NCBI GenBank assembly: GCA_002501085.1
Contig: DLRL01000059.1
Coordinates: forward strand, 1 to 21,191
DNA length: 21,191 nt
Origin: Gemmatimonadales bacterium UBA7889
Lineage (GTDB): Bacteria; Gemmatimonadota; Gemmatimonadetes; Longimicrobiales; Gaopeijiaceae
Direction: 5' to 3'
In this document: positions 7,321 to 15,840 of the stretch, piece after piece
Layout: every line of letters starts with the position of its first letter
Position numbering within the stretch: the stretch's first letter is position 1
The notes under the pieces: generated by a model
Database searches by the model: none
The model's input: only the letters and a program-made list of their open reading frames with translations
Told to the model about the DNA's origin: nothing
Position numbers and translations under genes: made by a program

Positions 7321-7901
7321 GCATCAGCTCGGATGCAGTCTGCTTGTTCATTTACGTTGAAGAAGACATCTCCCCGCTCCACACCCATTGCCTCTAGATC
7401 AATTGGTATGCCACCCACTTCCTTAAAGAACCGGTGTAGTGAGAGATCGTTTCCTAACAAGAGGTCCTCGGCAGCTTGCAAGGTGTCTATGTGATATGCA
7501 GCACAAAGCGGCTCAATCCCTTCATCTCGCAGAGGGGCAACTGCGGGTCCCCGGTCCATCGCAACTGCGACAGCACGCAGAACTTCGGGAGTGATCAACG
7601 GCATGTCACAAGCAAGTAAGAGCACACCAGATCTTCCGTATTCCACTGCGGTGTAAAGTGCCGCGTGAAGACCACCAAGGGGGCCCGCATCGACAAACCG
7701 ATCTGGGATAGAAGGAGTGACGACACCATCGGGAAGCTGACGCGACGTTACTACCACCACGTCTTGTACCACCTGTTCGAGGGCCGCAATCGCCCTCTCA
7801 ATCAGAAGCCGCCCTCCCACTAATGCATTTGACTTGTCACTTCCGTACCGGCGACTTCGACCACCTGCCAAGACCGCCCCGAGGAGTCGGTTTGTGGCCA
7901 T
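7299..7901 (-). CDS. mobA: Molybdenum cofactor guanylyltransferase MobA
   Basis: Links GMP from GTP to molybdopterin to make the bis-MGD cofactor used by DMSO-reductase-family enzymes. 200 aa, normal family length. Seen: nucleotide-binding signature LAGGRSRRYGSDK (11-23), GPLGGLHAAL (73-82), the Mg-binding LLLACDMPLI with Asp99, PLCAAYH, and the C-terminal FFNVNE motif. Its ATG overlaps the fdhD stop by one base (TAATG), so it is coupled to fdhD and the oxidoreductase that would receive its product. The last three codons run through a C8 tract that could be slippage-prone, but only the extreme C-terminus would change. Confidence 0.94.
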   Translation of the reverse strand: MATNRLLGAVLAGGRSRRYGSDKSNALVGGRLLIERAIAALEQVVQDVVVVTSRQLPDGVVTPSIPDRFVDAGPLGGLHAALYTAVEYGRSGVLLLACDMPLITPEVLRAVAVAMDRGPAVAPLRDEGIEPLCAAYHIDTLQAAEDLLLGNDLSLHRFFKEVGGIPIDLEAMGVERGDVFFNVNEQADCIRADALLTAPP

Positions 7902-8743
7902 TAGATGAGTCTCGTATGCCCGCAGTAGACGTTAAAACCATCACTCCGTGCGAATCCCACGAGTGTCTGACCGAACTCCTCTGATAGATCTACCGCCAAG
8001 CTCGATGGGGCACCCACGGCAACCAAGACTGGCACCCGCGCCATTAACGCCTTTTGCACAAGCTCAAAAGACGCACGACCACTTACGACTAGGATGCGAT
8101 CATCCGCGGGAAGTTTTCGGTCTAAGAGCGTACGTCCAAGAACCTTGTCGACTGCATTGTGGCGACCGACATCCTCACGCAGTGCATAGAGTTCGCCATT
8201 GGCTCCAAAAAGACCAGCAGCGTGCAGCCCACCTGTGCGAGCAAAGACGCCCTGCCCCTCGAGGAGTGTGTCCGGCAGGCCCGGCAGAAGCTGGCCCTCG
8301 ACACGAAATTCATCCTCAAGGTTAGTGCAGCCAGAAAATGCCACCGCTTCCAATGAAACTTTCCCACAAACACCGCAGCTGGAAGATGTGAAGACATTTC
8401 TCCGTAATCGCTCAAGATCAAAGCTGATACCAGGACGCAACCGCGCTTCTACAACGTTGTATTCTTGGGTCTCTTGTCCTCTGCAGTAGGTGAGTTCTTC
8501 AAGTTCGTCCGCAGAGTTGACGATCCCCTCTCCCAAGAGGAATCCGGCAACCAGGTCAAAATCTTCTCCGGGTGTCCTCATCGTGACTGCGAGTGCTTCG
8601 ACCGTCCTCGTCTCGAGGTCTCCCCAGGCGACACGAATCTCAAGTGGCTCTTCAACAGAGAGACTATCTTTTTCACGCTGAATTAAACCACCACGGTGGC
8701 GAGTAACCCGAACTATGCGGGTAGGGCTGGCTTTACCGATCAT
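7901..8743 (-). CDS. fdhD: Formate dehydrogenase accessory sulfurtransferase FdhD
   Basis: Carries sulfur from a cysteine desulfurase to the Mo-bisMGD cofactor of formate-dehydrogenase-like enzymes, which is needed for their activity. 280 aa. Seen: TPGEDFDLVAGFLLGEGI (58-74), the catalytic CxxC in SSCGVCGKVS (Cys123 and Cys126), REDVGRHNAVDKVLG and the FELVQKAL region. All family hallmarks are intact. Its ATG overlaps the oxidoreductase stop as ATGA and its stop overlaps mobA, a three-gene coupled set. The location next to its probable client is typical. Confidence 0.95.
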   Translation of the reverse strand: MIGKASPTRIVRVTRHRGGLIQREKDSLSVEEPLEIRVAWGDLETRTVEALAVTMRTPGEDFDLVAGFLLGEGIVNSADELEELTYCRGQETQEYNVVEARLRPGISFDLERLRRNVFTSSSCGVCGKVSLEAVAFSGCTNLEDEFRVEGQLLPGLPDTLLEGQGVFARTGGLHAAGLFGANGELYALREDVGRHNAVDKVLGRTLLDRKLPADDRILVVSGRASFELVQKALMARVPVLVAVGAPSSLAVDLSEEFGQTLVGFARSDGFNVYCGHTRLI

Positions 8744-10977
8744 CGTTCGGTAGCCCCGCTTGATGGGTGAGCAACAACTTCAACAACTGCTGTAAAGTCA
8801 GGAATACCACACTGGGGTTCCACAACATCCCTGGGAATTAGCGGATTCGCCTCAGGCCAAAACATCTGGAGGTTACGCTCCTTCATCAATGCGATGCGAC
8901 ACTGCCCACTAACCATCCCAATATCAGAACGGAGTGTCACTGGATCCCCATCGGATAAACCCAACCGCTCAGCATCAGACGCCGCCATGAACACATCGTC
9001 GCGGTGGCCACCCGTGAGGGGATCTACCTTGGCCTGGACCATGGAGTTGAACTGCTTTCCCCGCCGGGTACTTAAGTGGAAATAACCCTCAGGGATGTTG
9101 AGTTCAGGAGGCTGCACAGAATGAAAGTGGGATCGGCCATCAGGTAAGGCGGTTCGCCCACCCTCACACAGCCGGGGGCCACCCCACTGGACTTGATCCC
9201 CAGCACCACGAAGATCTTCGATACCAGCGTAAAATGGCACAGCACGAGCAATGTCCCGGCGGACCGCTGGACCATCAGTAAGGTTCAACAGTTGCGCGCG
9301 TTCTGGATCAACTCTGGAGGCAAGATCAACGAGTGCCTCCCATTCAGAGCGCGCCTCGGAGACACGAGGACCCGGAATCTCAGGAGAGAAATAGATTCGC
9401 CGCTCAGTCGCGGTCTCAGTACCTCCGCCGGGTTGTTCATACCTAGTCGTCGCCGGCAGGAGCACCACCGTGTCACAGGGCTCCACAAACATCTGATGAG
9501 CAAGAACGATATCCTGGTGGACCCGGAGTGGGACACGACCGAGAGCCTCTCGGCAGTACCCCGGATCTGGCAGTGTACCCAGATAATCTCCCCCAATCGC
9601 CCACAGCACGTCGATCTCGTCTCGATGAGCAGCATGCACCGTTTCTACCGCCGAGAGTCCTTTCCATTCTGGTACATCAAAGCCCCATAACTTAGACATT
9701 TCAGAGGCACCATCTTCACCTACCGCACGACCTCCGGGGAATGTCCAGGGGACGGCTCCTACTTCTGCTCCACCCTGGACACCGCTGTGCCCCCGAATCG
9801 GCATGAGTCCGCACTTTTCTCGACCAAGGAACCCACGAGATAGAGCTAGATTTACGATTGCCTGGACGTTATCGACTCCGAAGCGGTGCTGGGTAATACC
9901 CATGCTCCAGATAAAAACTGCGTTACGAGCCGACGCAATAATTTCTGCAAAAGCCAGCATCTCGCTCCGGTCGACACCGCTAAATCGCTCCAAGTCTTCC
10001 CAAGACTGATTTTCAATCGACACCCTCAGGTCATCGAACCCAACCGTCTGTTTCTCAATGAACTCGCTATCAACTGTTCCGAGTGCAATAAGGTGCTTTA
10101 GCACGCCATTAAGAAATGCGATGTCCCCACCCTGGTGCACCTGGAAAAATTCGTCCGCAAGCTTAGAGCCAAAGAGCGCGCTGTCGAAGATTGACGGGAT
10201 CCAGTAGCGCTCCATAGCAGGCTCACGGAACGAGTTTACAACGACTATGCGAGTGCCTTTTTCCTTAGCTCGATACATGTACTTCGTTGCTACAGGTTGG
10301 TTGTTCGCTACGTGCGACCCGAAGAAGACAAGCACATCAGTCCCAATCCAGTCACTGTATGAGCACGTAGAGGCTGCGTATCCGATTGAACGCTTTAGTG
10401 CAGTGGTACTTGGTGCATGACAGATACGAGCGGAATTATCGATGTTGTTGGTGCCCAAAAATCGAGCGACTTTTTGAGCGCCGTAGTACACCTCGTTCGT
10501 TATTCCGCGAGATGTCAGATAGAAGGCGAGTCGCTTCGGGTCGACCTTACGGACCCGATCCGCAATCAACTCAAGAGCATCATCCCATCCGAGTCGAGTA
10601 AAGCCTCGATCTCCCCCGTATCGTACCATCGGGAACGGGATGCGACCGAGTTCCCGCAGATTTTCTCCCGAAAGTTCAGTGAGAGAATCCACCTCATTGA
10701 GATGCTTCGGGTCAAGTGCACCCATCGTGTTCAGACGTAGGAGTTCCAATCGGATCGAACACAGATGTACTCCGTCAAGCGTGAAATCGTGGATTCCAGT
10801 CGTGCCCAGTGCGCATCCATCGCACACGCCATCCTTCAGAATTCGTGTCGCGTACTCGAGCTGATCTCGGTTCTTCCACCATGTACGCGCCATGTCTCGG
10901 AAGTGTCCCGGCTTCTCATGCCCCATTCCAAACGGAACCGGTGAGGCCCACATCGATGGATTCCAGCCAAATTCCAT
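8740..10977 (-). CDS. FdhF/YdeP-family molybdopterin oxidoreductase
   Basis: 745 aa, of the cytoplasmic YdeP-like branch of the DMSO-reductase superfamily (Escherichia coli YdeP is about 760 aa). Seen: CDGCALG and HLC near the N-terminus (Cys52, Cys55, Cys73), a possible reduced Fe-S site. The Mo-ligand motif NSARICHAPS has Cys186 followed by His187, the equivalent of Sec/Cys-His in formate dehydrogenase H. Also present are MGITQHRFG, PIRGHSGVQGG, and a C-terminal cofactor-binding domain (STRRGKQFNSM, DPLTGGHRDDVFM). No signal peptide is seen. The substrate is unknown: formate is possible but unproven for this branch. It is followed by fdhD and mobA with overlaps, and preceded 23 bp upstream by a YIP1-family gene. 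No beta or gamma subunit is nearby. The start lacks a strong ribosome site; Met9 and Met18 are alternatives. Confidence 0.92.
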   Translation of the reverse strand: MEFGWNPSMWASPVPFGMGHEKPGHFRDMARTWWKNRDQLEYATRILKDGVCDGCALGTTGIHDFTLDGVHLCSIRLELLRLNTMGALDPKHLNEVDSLTELSGENLRELGRIPFPMVRYGGDRGFTRLGWDDALELIADRVRKVDPKRLAFYLTSRGITNEVYYGAQKVARFLGTNNIDNSARICHAPSTTALKRSIGYAASTCSYSDWIGTDVLVFFGSHVANNQPVATKYMYRAKEKGTRIVVVNSFREPAMERYWIPSIFDSALFGSKLADEFFQVHQGGDIAFLNGVLKHLIALGTVDSEFIEKQTVGFDDLRVSIENQSWEDLERFSGVDRSEMLAFAEIIASARNAVFIWSMGITQHRFGVDNVQAIVNLALSRGFLGREKCGLMPIRGHSGVQGGAEVGAVPWTFPGGRAVGEDGASEMSKLWGFDVPEWKGLSAVETVHAAHRDEIDVLWAIGGDYLGTLPDPGYCREALGRVPLRVHQDIVLAHQMFVEPCDTVVLLPATTRYEQPGGGTETATERRIYFSPEIPGPRVSEARSEWEALVDLASRVDPERAQLLNLTDGPAVRRDIARAVPFYAGIEDLRGAGDQVQWGGPRLCEGGRTALPDGRSHFHSVQPPELNIPEGYFHLSTRRGKQFNSMVQAKVDPLTGGHRDDVFMAASDAERLGLSDGDPVTLRSDIGMVSGQCRIALMKERNLQMFWPEANPLIPRDVVEPQCGIPDFTAVVEVVAHPSSGATER

Positions 10978-11000
10978 CGGAGATCTGCTCTAGAAGGGAG

Positions 11001-11525
11001 TCAAGGAAGATCGCTGAGTATTCGCACTTGTTGGATCCATTCTATGAAGCCAACCACACCTGTTGCCAAGATAATCGTGAATAGTGTCTTGATGTTTCCA
11101 ATATCGAGTCCCTGACGCACTGCAATAAAGCCTGCGACAGCACTCCATAGTATGATGAGCACGATGATGGGATCGTGTAGTATTGGAATAAGAACTAGGA
11201 GCAACAGCAATCCAGGTGTCTGAGCGAATCCGAGTGTACGCAAAAGTTCACCCCATGTGGCCTTACCGCCGAAGAGCTGATCCCCGACTACGTAACAGAT
11301 TCCAGCCCAGACAACCCAATCGAGCAGTGCTCCTACGGAACTTACCATGGTCCCATACAACCCAAGCCCTGATGAACCTATACCACTTGCGACCGCAACC
11401 ATGAGCACAACTGTCGCGGCCTGACCTGTAGCAGTTCTGTCATGCTCTACCTCCTCAAACACATCGATGTTGAGGAACATCGCACCAATCATGCGCTTTC
11501 CGAGTGAGTGCTTCGCTTCGGGCAT
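11001..11525 (-). CDS. YIP1-family integral membrane protein
   Basis: The start is set at the ATG at 11525, giving 174 aa, because GGAGAG lies 7 nt before it. The longer frame starts from a TTG at 11540 that partly overlaps that same ribosome site. Several hydrophobic helices are visible (VVLMVAVASGIGSSGLG, LDWVVWAGICYVVG, LLLLLVLIPILHD, IIVLIILWSAVAGFIAV, LFTIILATGVVGFI), about five in all. The loop GGKATWGELLRTLGFAQTP is the typical YIP1/Yip1-like pattern. Function in bacteria is unknown. It sits 23 bp before the oxidoreductase and 53 bp after the peptidase, so co-transcription is plausible. Confidence 0.8.
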   Translation of the reverse strand: MPEAKHSLGKRMIGAMFLNIDVFEEVEHDRTATGQAATVVLMVAVASGIGSSGLGLYGTMVSSVGALLDWVVWAGICYVVGDQLFGGKATWGELLRTLGFAQTPGLLLLLVLIPILHDPIIVLIILWSAVAGFIAVRQGLDIGNIKTLFTIILATGVVGFIEWIQQVRILSDLP

Positions 11526-11532
11526 TCCAGAT

Positions 11533-11538
11533 CTCTCC
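11533..11538 (-). promoter_or_regulatory. Ribosome binding site deciding the YIP1 start
   Basis: GGAGAG on the minus strand, 7 nt before the ATG at 11525. It overlaps the competing TTG at 11540 and supports the shorter protein. Confidence 0.7.
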
Positions 11539-11578
11539 AATTGTTTTTCTTAATCCTAAGAATTTACTCAGCGTAGCA

Positions 11579-12943
11579 TCATCGCGGCAGGCGCACCGGC
11601 ATGTCCGCAACCACGTACGCCATCACAGCCATCGTCGCTGCGCAGCGTGCTACCTCGTCAGGGTCAAGCTTGTCAATCGTGTCTGCATCAGAGTGGTGGT
11701 ACCAGAAATAACGTGTTCCATCGACCTGCAAGCCCATACCAGGCACACCCGTTTCCATGAGTGCAGTAATGTCTGCTCCGCCACCGCCTCGGCTTATGAC
11801 CCCTGAATGAATCCGAGTGAGTAGCGTCCCAATCTCGGTGATCATCCCAAATGCCTCTTCCGAACCGGTAAATCCAAATCCCTGCGGCTCGAAAACACCT
11901 GCATCGGACTCCATCGCGAGTACATGGTATTCATCGGCATGAGCTTCGGCATACGCTCTGCCACCTGGTCCGCCGTTCTCCTCACTGGTCCAACCGACAA
12001 CGCGAACTGTTCGTCGAGGTCTTAGGCCGAGATCCTTCATCATCCGGACTGCCTCCCAAGCAGCAACCACCCCGCCAGCATCATCCATCGCACCCTGTCC
12101 TACGTCCCATGAATCAATATGCCCACCGAGAACTACGACTTCGTCTGGGTATTCGCTTCCAACAATCTCGCCCATAACATTTCTAGAGGGAGCGTCCGGC
12201 AGCATTTGCGCATTCATCTCAAGCAACAGCTCAACACGTTCTCCGCGATCAACCATCCGATGTAGAAGCTCGGCATCCTCCACTGTAATCGCTGCGTGTG
12301 CGATGCGTGGGGTGCCTTCCTCATAGCTCATCTGGCCCGTGTGTGGTGTCTGTTGAGAATACGGTGTGACAGATCGTATCAAGCTGGCTACTGCACCTGC
12401 ACGTGCCGCGGCTGTAGCACCGCCCGTTCGGTACGCAACAGTCTGGCCGTAGTTAGTGAATGGAACATCGAACAAAACAATGCGGCCCCTTGCCTCTTCG
12501 GCCCGCCGCTCTAGCTCTGCAAAGCTGCTCACCACCATTAGTTCTGCACGAACTCCGCCAGGGGGTGTTGCAATACTTCCTCCGAGACCGAGCATCCTCA
12601 GGTTCCTCGGTCTCGGGAGTACCATCTGCAGCGACTCTTCTCCGCGAACCCAATGCGGTACCATAACGGTCTCCCCATGAACGTTCTCGAGCCCGTCAAC
12701 CTGCATCTCATCCATGATCCAGTCGATTGCCTGCTCGAGTGCCACAGACCCAGAAACCCGATGTCCAAAGAGATCAACCAGTTCCGTCAGCCTCTCATAG
12801 GCATCGTGATTCTCAGTCAAAGCATCAATAAGACGATCCGCTGTTTGTCTATATGCGTTCGCGATCTCCTGTGTCTCGACAGGTGGGGACATCAATAAAC
12901 CTGTGAACACTAGAGAGGACAGTAGATGTGCAGTTCGCTTCAC
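11579..12943 (-). CDS. Secreted M28-family metallopeptidase (carboxypeptidase Q-like)
   Basis: The start is placed at a GTG at 12943, because CCGGAG lies 7 nt upstream and the product begins with a clear signal peptide (MKRTAHLLSSLVFTGLLM). The longest frame from 13024 would bury that signal 27 residues in. The mature protein has a protease-associated-like inserted domain (~135-240) and an M28 zinc domain. Metal and catalytic residues: His275 and Asp277 in GGHIDSWD, Asp287 or Asp288 in GAMDDAGG, Glu321 and Glu322 in SEENGG, Asp346 in ESDAG, and His417 in YHHSDADT. It resembles carboxypeptidase Q/glutamate carboxypeptidase in layout and length (454 aa). It would release amino acids from peptides outside the cytoplasm. 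It is divergent from the S9 peptidase, suggesting a shared regulatory region. Confidence 0.93.
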   Translation of the reverse strand: MKRTAHLLSSLVFTGLLMSPPVETQEIANAYRQTADRLIDALTENHDAYERLTELVDLFGHRVSGSVALEQAIDWIMDEMQVDGLENVHGETVMVPHWVRGEESLQMVLPRPRNLRMLGLGGSIATPPGGVRAELMVVSSFAELERRAEEARGRIVLFDVPFTNYGQTVAYRTGGATAAARAGAVASLIRSVTPYSQQTPHTGQMSYEEGTPRIAHAAITVEDAELLHRMVDRGERVELLLEMNAQMLPDAPSRNVMGEIVGSEYPDEVVVLGGHIDSWDVGQGAMDDAGGVVAAWEAVRMMKDLGLRPRRTVRVVGWTSEENGGPGGRAYAEAHADEYHVLAMESDAGVFEPQGFGFTGSEEAFGMITEIGTLLTRIHSGVISRGGGGADITALMETGVPGMGLQVDGTRYFWYHHSDADTIDKLDPDEVARCAATMAVMAYVVADMPVRLPR

Positions 12944-12950
12944 AGCACTG

Positions 12951-12956
12951 CTCCGG
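12951..12956 (-). promoter_or_regulatory. Ribosome binding site deciding the M28 GTG start
   Basis: CCGGAG on the minus strand, 7 nt before the GTG at 12943. Together with the signal peptide that follows, it favours GTG over the upstream ATG at 13024. Confidence 0.7.
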
Positions 12957-13108
12957 AGGAGGTAAATGATATTCGCACCGTCGCTCCGGTTAGTAGCACG
13001 TGTCAAGACTGGATGTAGTGGCAACCGATATCTGATGAAGAGACATCGCCTGGCATTGACCCCAGTCCTTTGACAGTGCCTCTTGGTTTACCTGGCTGAT
13101 TAACGATC
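12957..13108. promoter_or_regulatory. Divergent promoter region between M28 and S9 peptidase genes
   Basis: Two exact TTGACA elements point outward: plus strand at 13070-13075, and minus strand near 12996-13001 (TTGACACGTG). Neither has a convincing -10 at 16-18 nt. The plus-strand gene has GGAG 9 nt before its ATG. Promoters for both genes are expected here, but their exact positions are unsure. Confidence 0.35.
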
Positions 13109-13122
13109 TGGAGAACAACCTG

Positions 13123-15738
13123 ATGAACACGATGCTCAGCAACTTCCGCTCCTACATCACATCTCTTGCTGTACTGACGATCCTGGGTGGTGTTACCCAG
13201 CTATCGGCTCAGCAGGAAAACATCGAGATACGAGAGATACGACTCGGAGGACGCGGTGGCTCGAACGTCGTCGGTGGTCCGGGCTCGGCGAACTACGATC
13301 TCGCAGCACGCTTCGCGCCATACAAGATCCAGGAAATGGTACACAGCACGACAGTCTCCCCGAACTGGATCGAGGGAAGTGAGCGTTTCTGGTACGAGTG
13401 GGAGAACTCTGACGGAACGTTCTACAACATCGTGGACCCGGTACGTGGCACGAAAAGCCAGCTCTTCGACAACGATCGCATCGCAGCTGAACTCACACGC
13501 ATTACGCTCGATCCCTGGGACGGACAACATCTGCCGATCCGTAACATCCGCTTCATCAACGAGAACACGCTGCAGTTCGACGTAGAATCCTCTCAGGATG
13601 AAGACGCTGAAGAAGAAGAGGACGTCGATACTGAGCAAGAAGAAGAGGATAGTGATCAGGGGGGACGCAGTGAGAAGAAGATGCACCACTTCGAGTATGA
13701 CGTGGGGACACAGACGCTGCGTGAACTGGAGGACTACGAGTCACCGAACAACCACCCGGGTTGGGCGAACGTGTCACCGGACGGTGAGACCGTTGTGTTC
13801 GCACGTAACTACAACCTCTGGATGATCAACGGATCCGATTACGAGTCGATCCTCGACGCACGTCGCGGCAAGAGTGGCGATGAAGCCACTGAGGCTGAAG
13901 AAGATGTCGAGGTTGAAGAAGTCCAACTGACAACGGATGGTGAGGAGTTCTACGCCTACGGCGGCTCAGGGGGCCGGGGTGAGACCAATGTGACCTATGA
14001 AGAAAACAAGGATGACCGCAAACGGGCCGGAGTCGTATGGTCGAAGGACTCACAGAAGTTCGCGCTCGTACGTCGGGATCAGCGTGAGGTTGGTGATCTT
14101 TGGGTCGTGCACGCAGTGGGTAACAAGCGTCCCGAGCTCGAATCGTATAAGTACGATATGCCGGGTGAGGAAAACGTCACCCAGAGTGAACTCCTGATCT
14201 ACGATCTCGCTACACGCAACATGGTCCAGGTCAACGACGATCCATGGCAAGATCAGATGATGTCGGTCACCAGCGACCGTCAGTTCGTCTATCCCGACTC
14301 CGATGAACCAAGACAACAAGTCTGGCTCTCCGATAACTCCGACGAACTCTGGTTCACCAGAACCTCACGTGACCGGAAGAGAACGGATGTGATGATCGCG
14401 AACGCCGCGACTGGAGAAGTACAAACCATCATCGAGGATCGGCTCAACACCTACATGGAGACGCGCAACGTCGAGAGACTCGACAACGGTGACCTTCTGT
14501 GGTGGTCGGAGCAGGATGGTTGGGCACACATCTATCGGTATGGTTCGGACGGTACGCTAAAGAACCGTGTCACCGAGGGACCATGGCATGTCGACGGGAT
14601 CGCTGGTGTCGACAACGAGCGTGGCTATGTATTCCTGCTCGGCCAGGGACGTGAGTCCGGCGAAGACCCCTACTACCAGCACCTCTACCGCGTGAACCTC
14701 GACGGATCAGGGCTGACGCTTCTCAACCCCGGCGACTTCGACCACCGTGTGACTATGGGTGAGTCGAGCAGGTTCTTCGTGGAGAGCTACTCTCGGGTTA
14801 ACACCACTCCGTCTTCGGCATTGTTCAGTGCTTCGGGAGAAAAGATCATCGATCTCGAGACCTCAGACTTCAGTGCACTCACCGAAGCTGGCTATGAGTT
14901 CCCTGAACCGTTCAAAGCCGAAGCTGATGATGGTGTCACCGACATGTATGGTGTGATGTATAAGCCATACGACTTTGATCCGAGTAAGAAGTATCCGATC
15001 GTCGCCTATGTCTACCCAGGTCCTCAGACCGAGTCAGTCTCGAAGTTCTTCTCGACGAATGCATCTGAGCAGGCACTCGCTCAGTTCGGCTTTATCGTCG
15101 TTACGCTCGGCAACCGCGGTGGTAACCCAGACCGTTCCAAGTGGTACCACAACTACGGGTATGGGGACCTGCGTGACTACGGACTGGCTGATAAGAAGGC
15201 CGTGCTCGAACAACTCGGCGATCGCCACGACTTCATCGACCTCGACAGGGTTGGTATTTACGGTCACTCAGGTGGTGGCTTCATGTCTACGGCTGCGATG
15301 CTCGTCTACCCTGACTTCTTCAAGGCTGCGGTATCGTCGTCTGGAAACCACAACAATGATGTTTACAACCGCAACTGGTCGGAAACACACCACGGTGTCC
15401 AGGAAGTTGTCGACGACGAAGGCAACGTCAGCTTCGAGTTCGATATCGAGAAGAACTCTGATCTCGCGGCAAACCTGAAAGGACATCTACTCCTAACGAC
15501 CGGTGACGTCGACAACAACGTGCACCACGCGGGTACGTTCCGTATGGCCGAAGCACTGATCCGTGCTAATAAGCGCTTCGACTTCTTTATGTTCCCCGGC
15601 CAGCGTCACGGCTACGGTAACATGAGCGACTACTGGTTCTGGCTACGTGCCGAGTACTTCGTTAAACACCTGCTCGGTGACGACGAATGGAATGCCAATC
15701 TCCTTCAACTCCAGGTCGAACAACCGAAAACACGCTGA
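13123..15738 (+). CDS. Secreted S9-family prolyl peptidase (dipeptidyl peptidase IV-like)
   Basis: 871 aa. Signal peptide at 1-30 (SLAVLTILGGVTQLSAQ). An N-terminal beta-propeller (about 60-600; e.g. WANVSPDGETVVFARNYNLW, VVWSKDSQKFALVRRDQREV) is followed by an alpha/beta-hydrolase domain. Catalytic triad: Ser716 in YGHSGGGFMS, Asp797 in GDVDNNVHHAGT, and His829 in GQRHGYG. The nucleophile elbow is GHSGG rather than the classical GWSYGG. Two strongly acidic insertions sit in the propeller (about 158-181 and 254-267). Codon use is very even, with TTC, AAC, TAC and CGT preferred, which suggests high expression. It is the only plus-strand gene, divergent from the M28 peptidase. It probably cleaves dipeptides from peptide N-termini; the exact specificity is unknown. 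Confidence 0.93.
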   Translation: MNTMLSNFRSYITSLAVLTILGGVTQLSAQQENIEIREIRLGGRGGSNVVGGPGSANYDLAARFAPYKIQEMVHSTTVSPNWIEGSERFWYEWENSDGTFYNIVDPVRGTKSQLFDNDRIAAELTRITLDPWDGQHLPIRNIRFINENTLQFDVESSQDEDAEEEEDVDTEQEEEDSDQGGRSEKKMHHFEYDVGTQTLRELEDYESPNNHPGWANVSPDGETVVFARNYNLWMINGSDYESILDARRGKSGDEATEAEEDVEVEEVQLTTDGEEFYAYGGSGGRGETNVTYEENKDDRKRAGVVWSKDSQKFALVRRDQREVGDLWVVHAVGNKRPELESYKYDMPGEENVTQSELLIYDLATRNMVQVNDDPWQDQMMSVTSDRQFVYPDSDEPRQQVWLSDNSDELWFTRTSRDRKRTDVMIANAATGEVQTIIEDRLNTYMETRNVERLDNGDLLWWSEQDGWAHIYRYGSDGTLKNRVTEGPWHVDGIAGVDNERGYVFLLGQGRESGEDPYYQHLYRVNLDGSGLTLLNPGDFDHRVTMGESSRFFVESYSRVNTTPSSALFSASGEKIIDLETSDFSALTEAGYEFPEPFKAEADDGVTDMYGVMYKPYDFDPSKKYPIVAYVYPGPQTESVSKFFSTNASEQALAQFGFIVVTLGNRGGNPDRSKWYHNYGYGDLRDYGLADKKAVLEQLGDRHDFIDLDRVGIYGHSGGGFMSTAAMLVYPDFFKAAVSSSGNHNNDVYNRNWSETHHGVQEVVDDEGNVSFEFDIEKNSDLAANLKGHLLLTTGDVDNNVHHAGTFRMAEALIRANKRFDFFMFPGQRHGYGNMSDYWFWLRAEYFVKHLLGDDEWNANLLQLQVEQPKTR

Positions 15739-15764
15739 AGGAAGCTAATAGATCGATTACACCC

Positions 15765-15791
15765 GGATTGTAGATCGGAGACCAACAATCC
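15765..15791 (+). terminator. Weak hairpin after the S9 peptidase gene
   Basis: GGATTGT and ACAATCC pair over 7 bp with a 13-nt loop, 27 bp past the stop codon. The following bases (GCACAAATAAAG) have no T run, so it is only a possible terminator, perhaps helped by the strong hairpin at 15804-15840. Confidence 0.3.
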
Positions 15792-15796
15792 GCACA

Positions 15797-15840
15797 AATA
15801 AAGGAGCTGGTGTCGAGGACGTAGGCCTCGACACCAGCTC
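15797..15840 (-). terminator. Strong terminator shared by convergent genes, overlapping the sulfatase stop
   Basis: A perfect 15-bp stem (15804-15818 with 15826-15840; arm GAGCTGGTGTCGAGG) with a 7-nt loop. In the minus direction it is followed by CTTTATTTG. The stem includes the first two bases, on the plus strand, of the sulfatase stop codon (15839-15841), so it forms inside the end of that gene. It lies between two convergent genes and may stop transcription from both sides. Confidence 0.88.

Noticed and set aside
7175..7351. N-terminal extension of the cytochrome c frame to 7351
   Set aside because: It would overlap mobA, contains no signal peptide or conserved pattern, and would bury the lipoprotein signal.
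11541..11578. TTCTTA/TAAGAA inverted repeat between M28 and YIP1 genes as a terminator
   Set aside because: The stem is made only of A/T-rich pairs and is too short to terminate transcription.
12944..13024. N-terminal extension of the M28 peptidase to the ATG at 13024
   Set aside because: A GTG at 12943 has a good ribosome site and is followed directly by a signal peptide.
13201..13689. Minus-strand 162-codon frame inside the S9 peptidase gene
   Set aside because: Shadow of the strongly biased codon use of the S9 gene; no start signal and no family resemblance.
14975..15478. Plus-strand 167-codon frame within the S9 catalytic domain
   Set aside because: Ser/Arg/Thr-rich shadow translation of the real frame, which carries the catalytic Ser and Asp.
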